A DNA stretch of 8,343 nt from CAZFMJ01 sp964520045 (GTDB lineage: Bacteria; Elusimicrobiota; Elusimicrobia; Elusimicrobiales; CAZFMJ01), in assembly GCA_964520045.1 (NCBI GenBank), contig CAZFMJ010000099.1:1-8343 (forward strand). The letters are read 5' to 3'. Each line of letters begins with the position of its first letter. Position 1 is the stretch's first letter. Positions 6,861 to 8,343 of this stretch are shown in pieces. The notes below the pieces were generated by a model. The model worked only from the letters and a program-made list of their open reading frames with translations. It did no database searches and had not been told where the DNA came from. Position numbers and translations under genes: made by a program.

Positions 6861-7022
6861 ATGTTATCACCAGAAAAAACAATTAAAATGCTTCAGGCTC
6901 TTCTTGCCGGTAGAGATGTCAAAGCAGTTACGCCGGACGAGATAGAGGCTAAAAAAGAGCTGTTGAAAGATATAGCATACGCGAAAAAGAAAGGGTATGG
7001 GATAAGCATCCCGAATGTGTAA
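6861..7022 (+). CDS. Small hypothetical protein (53 residues)
   Basis: The ORF begins with ATG at 6861, four bases after a consensus AGGAGG (6851-6856) that overlaps the TAG stop of the previous ORF, and ends with TAA at 7020-7022. The product is charged and probably mostly helical: an amphipathic start (SPEKTIKMLQALLAGRD), then TPDEIEAKKELLKDIAYAKKKG, ending GISIPNV. There is no signal peptide, membrane segment or metal-binding motif. I do not recognise a family. The perfect ribosome site and coupling to the preceding gene support real translation. It is convergent with the ATPase gene, 12 bases away. It may be an independent small protein or the only intact part of a degraded module. Confidence 0.5.
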   Translation: MLSPEKTIKMLQALLAGRDVKAVTPDEIEAKKELLKDIAYAKKKGYGISIPNV

Positions 7023-7034
7023 GATCCGGCAGTA

Positions 7035-8240
7035 TCAGGAATGTGAAAGAAGGAATTCGCGGATATTAATCTGCCTGACCCCTTTGAAACTTTTTTCGGA
7101 CATTTCATCCATTGAGATAACTGTTTTGGGATAATTATCATTTATGGCCAGTAAATTGCCGAATTCCCGTTCCCGCGCCGATTCGCTGCTCAGCAAATAC
7201 GCAACCTGGACATATTCCCGTTCCCCGTTTTTTTCACAGACAAAATCCACTTCTTTGTCCCCAAGCTTGCCCACGGTAATGGTATACCCCGAAGATAAAA
7301 GATGCAGAAACACAATGTTCTCCAAAACTTTTGAAATATCATTCTGGCGGAATCCAATGATTGAGTGTCGTATGCCCATGTCCCCGAAATAATATTTCTC
7401 TCCCACCTCGAAAATCTTGCGGCCCTTAATGTCCGATCTGCGGACGCGGGAAACCATAAAAGCTGATGACAGAAAAGAGAGATAATTAAGGATTATCCCC
7501 GGTGAAATGGCTATTTTCTGGCTTTTTAGGAAATCGCTTATCCGCTTTGCCGACACAATGCTTCCTGTATTGTCGGCCAAAAACTCAACCAGTCTTTCTA
7601 TAAAATCAACGTGCCGGACATTGTATCTTCCCACGATGTCTTTAAGCAGGATAGAATTATAAATACTACGGAGATATTCGTAGGCCGCATCATCGGATGG
7701 GGAAATATTGATTAAATACGGCAGCCCGCCTATGCGTAAATACCGCATAAACGCCGCGGGAGATTCTTCGCATTTGTGAAATCTGAGAAACTCGCCGTAG
7801 GACAGGCCGTGTACGCGCAGTTCTATATGTCTGCCGCTTAAAAAAGTGGCCAGTTCTCCTGAAAGCAGGCGGGCATTGCTTCCGGTGCAGTATATATCCG
7901 AGTTTCCTTCGGCCTGCATACTGCGCAAAGCCTTTTCAAATTCCGATATTTCCTGTATTTCGTCGATAAAAACGGCTTTTTTGCCCTTTATTTTTTTATC
8001 CCCGATATATTTGAGTAAATCCCGTGAATTCCGGATATTTTCAAATTCATTCAATTCTTTGTTTATGTATACAATGTTTTCCTTTCTTATCCCTTTTTCA
8101 CGCAATTCGTCCATTATTTGGAATAAAAGATAACTTTTACCGACCCGTCTCTGCCCGGTTATCACCTTAATTAGTCCTGGGCCGGAATATAGCCGTACGG
8201 CTTTGAGATATTTCTCCCGTTTAATAAAAGTTTTAAGCAT
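7035..8240 (-). CDS. AAA-family ATPase with C-terminal DUF4143 domain
   Basis: This complete 401-residue protein has the common AAA_14/DUF4143 layout. The N-terminal P-loop ATPase has Walker A GQRRVGKS (29-36), Walker B AVFIDEIQEI (89-98) and the sensor-like TGSNARLLS (119-127), followed by ELATFLSGRH and the typical LSYGEFLRFH. Residues about 198-350 form DUF4143, with a winged-helix-like middle (AKRISDFLKSQKIAISPGII) and a nuclease-fold-like end: ENIVFLHLL (E307), GDKEVDFVCEKNG (E330, D332) and YVQVAYLL (Q345). The QV in place of ExK suggests the nuclease-like fold is probably not catalytic. Family members are widespread, often single genes, and their cellular role is largely unknown. The ATG at 8240 has no Shine-Dalgarno, and a TATAGT box ends only eight bases upstream, so the mRNA may be leaderless. 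Codon composition is more AT-rich than in hsdM, suggesting a separate origin from the R-M operon. Confidence 0.93.
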   Translation of the reverse strand: MLKTFIKREKYLKAVRLYSGPGLIKVITGQRRVGKSYLLFQIMDELREKGIRKENIVYINKELNEFENIRNSRDLLKYIGDKKIKGKKAVFIDEIQEISEFEKALRSMQAEGNSDIYCTGSNARLLSGELATFLSGRHIELRVHGLSYGEFLRFHKCEESPAAFMRYLRIGGLPYLINISPSDDAAYEYLRSIYNSILLKDIVGRYNVRHVDFIERLVEFLADNTGSIVSAKRISDFLKSQKIAISPGIILNYLSFLSSAFMVSRVRRSDIKGRKIFEVGEKYYFGDMGIRHSIIGFRQNDISKVLENIVFLHLLSSGYTITVGKLGDKEVDFVCEKNGEREYVQVAYLLSSESAREREFGNLLAINDNYPKTVISMDEMSEKSFKGVRQINIREFLLSHS

Positions 8241-8247
8241 AGTTAAA

Positions 8248-8276
8248 ACTATACCAAATTATTGGTATTTAGCAAA
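8248..8276 (-). promoter_or_regulatory. Candidate promoter of the DUF4143 ATPase gene
   Basis: On the minus strand TATAGT (8248-8253; five of six to consensus) follows TTTGCT (8271-8276; weak -35) with 17 bases between. Transcription would start about one or two bases before the ATG at 8240, giving a leaderless message. The spacer is occupied by an inverted repeat. If this promoter is wrong, the true one probably lies in the AT-rich DNA just upstream. Confidence 0.4.
8251..8268. repeat. Operator-like inverted repeat at the ATPase promoter
   Basis: ATACCAA (8251-8257) and TTGGTAT (8262-8268) are perfect 7-bp arms around ATTA. The site sits between the predicted -10 and -35 boxes, the classic place for a repressor to block RNA polymerase. 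Confidence 0.6.
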
Positions 8277-8292
8277 GTATACTTTAAATACC
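8264..8292. repeat. Second nested palindrome upstream of the ATPase gene
   Basis: A perfect 12-bp palindrome AAAGTATACTTT (8274-8285) is bracketed by the 8-bp arms GGTATTTA (8264-8271) and TAAATACC (8285-8292), whose right arm shares its first base with the palindrome. GGTAT is shared with the neighbouring operator-like repeat, so the two may be binding sites for one protein in two arrangements. Confidence 0.5.
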
Positions 8293-8343
8293 CAAAAAAT
8301 CACATAAGGTTGAATAGTGCGATAAGTGGGCATGGGGGATTCC
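8293..8343. other. Right-edge intergenic DNA with no recognisable feature
   Basis: These last 51 bases contain no ORF, RNA gene or clear repeat that I can support. Any gene further right lies outside the window. Confidence 0.5.

Noticed and set aside
6484..7022. Toxin-antitoxin pair formed by the two small plus-strand ORFs
   Set aside because: Size and coupling fit, but no toxin or DNA-binding antitoxin motif is visible and the first ORF looks transposase-derived.
7023..7034. Bidirectional terminator between the convergent 53-codon ORF and the ATPase gene
   Set aside because: Only 12 bases separate the stops and I see no stem-loop with a T-run in or around them.
1..8343. CRISPR array, tRNA or rRNA gene
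   Set aside because: No regularly spaced direct repeats and no tRNA-like or rRNA sequence were noticed on either strand.

Overview
The window is bacterial-type DNA dominated by a four-gene operon on the minus strand. In transcription order the operon is hsdM, a DUF1016/YhcG-family PD-(D/E)xK nuclease gene, hsdS and hsdR. hsdR runs off the left edge of the window. Together they form a Type I restriction-modification (R-M) locus with an extra nuclease gene inserted between the methylase and specificity genes. All three junctions are 4-base ATGA start/stop overlaps, so the four products are probably translationally coupled. The M-S-R order and the spacing of the HsdR nuclease motif resemble EcoR124I-like (type IC) systems, but the subtype is inference. 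The sequence does not identify the organism. Moderate, mosaic GC content and the gene families suggest an environmental bacterium with a horizontally acquired defence region.

Layout: 1-1613 (-) is hsdR, N-terminal 537 residues, with nuclease and helicase motifs. 1610-2791 (-) is hsdS, with two target-recognition domains; the second lies in a sharply AT-rich block. 2788-3873 (-) is the DUF1016 nuclease. 3870-6326 (-) is hsdM, with an unusually long C-terminal extension. 6327-6483 is a divergent intergenic region with two perfect inverted repeats that coincide with plausible promoters in both directions. 6484-6852 (+) is an ORF whose first half resembles the N-terminus of IS256/mutator-type transposases and whose second half does not; it is probably a remnant or chimera. 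6861-7022 (+) is a 53-codon ORF behind a strong Shine-Dalgarno that overlaps the previous stop codon. 7035-8240 (-) is a complete AAA/DUF4143 ATPase, convergent with the small ORFs. 8241-8343 holds its presumed promoter, with nested palindromes and an apparently leaderless start.

How the genes work together: HsdM and HsdS would form the methyltransferase, and adding HsdR would give the restriction complex. The DUF1016 protein is made in the same transcript and could be an accessory nuclease or modulator; its role cannot be read from sequence. The right-hand third (ORFs and ATPase) looks like a separate, more AT-rich module joined next to the R-M operon. The most distinctive observations are the DUF1016 insertion with full ATGA coupling, the AT-rich TRD2 cassette in hsdS, a 25-bp near-perfect palindrome inside the DUF1016 gene, and the operator-like palindromes at both promoter regions.
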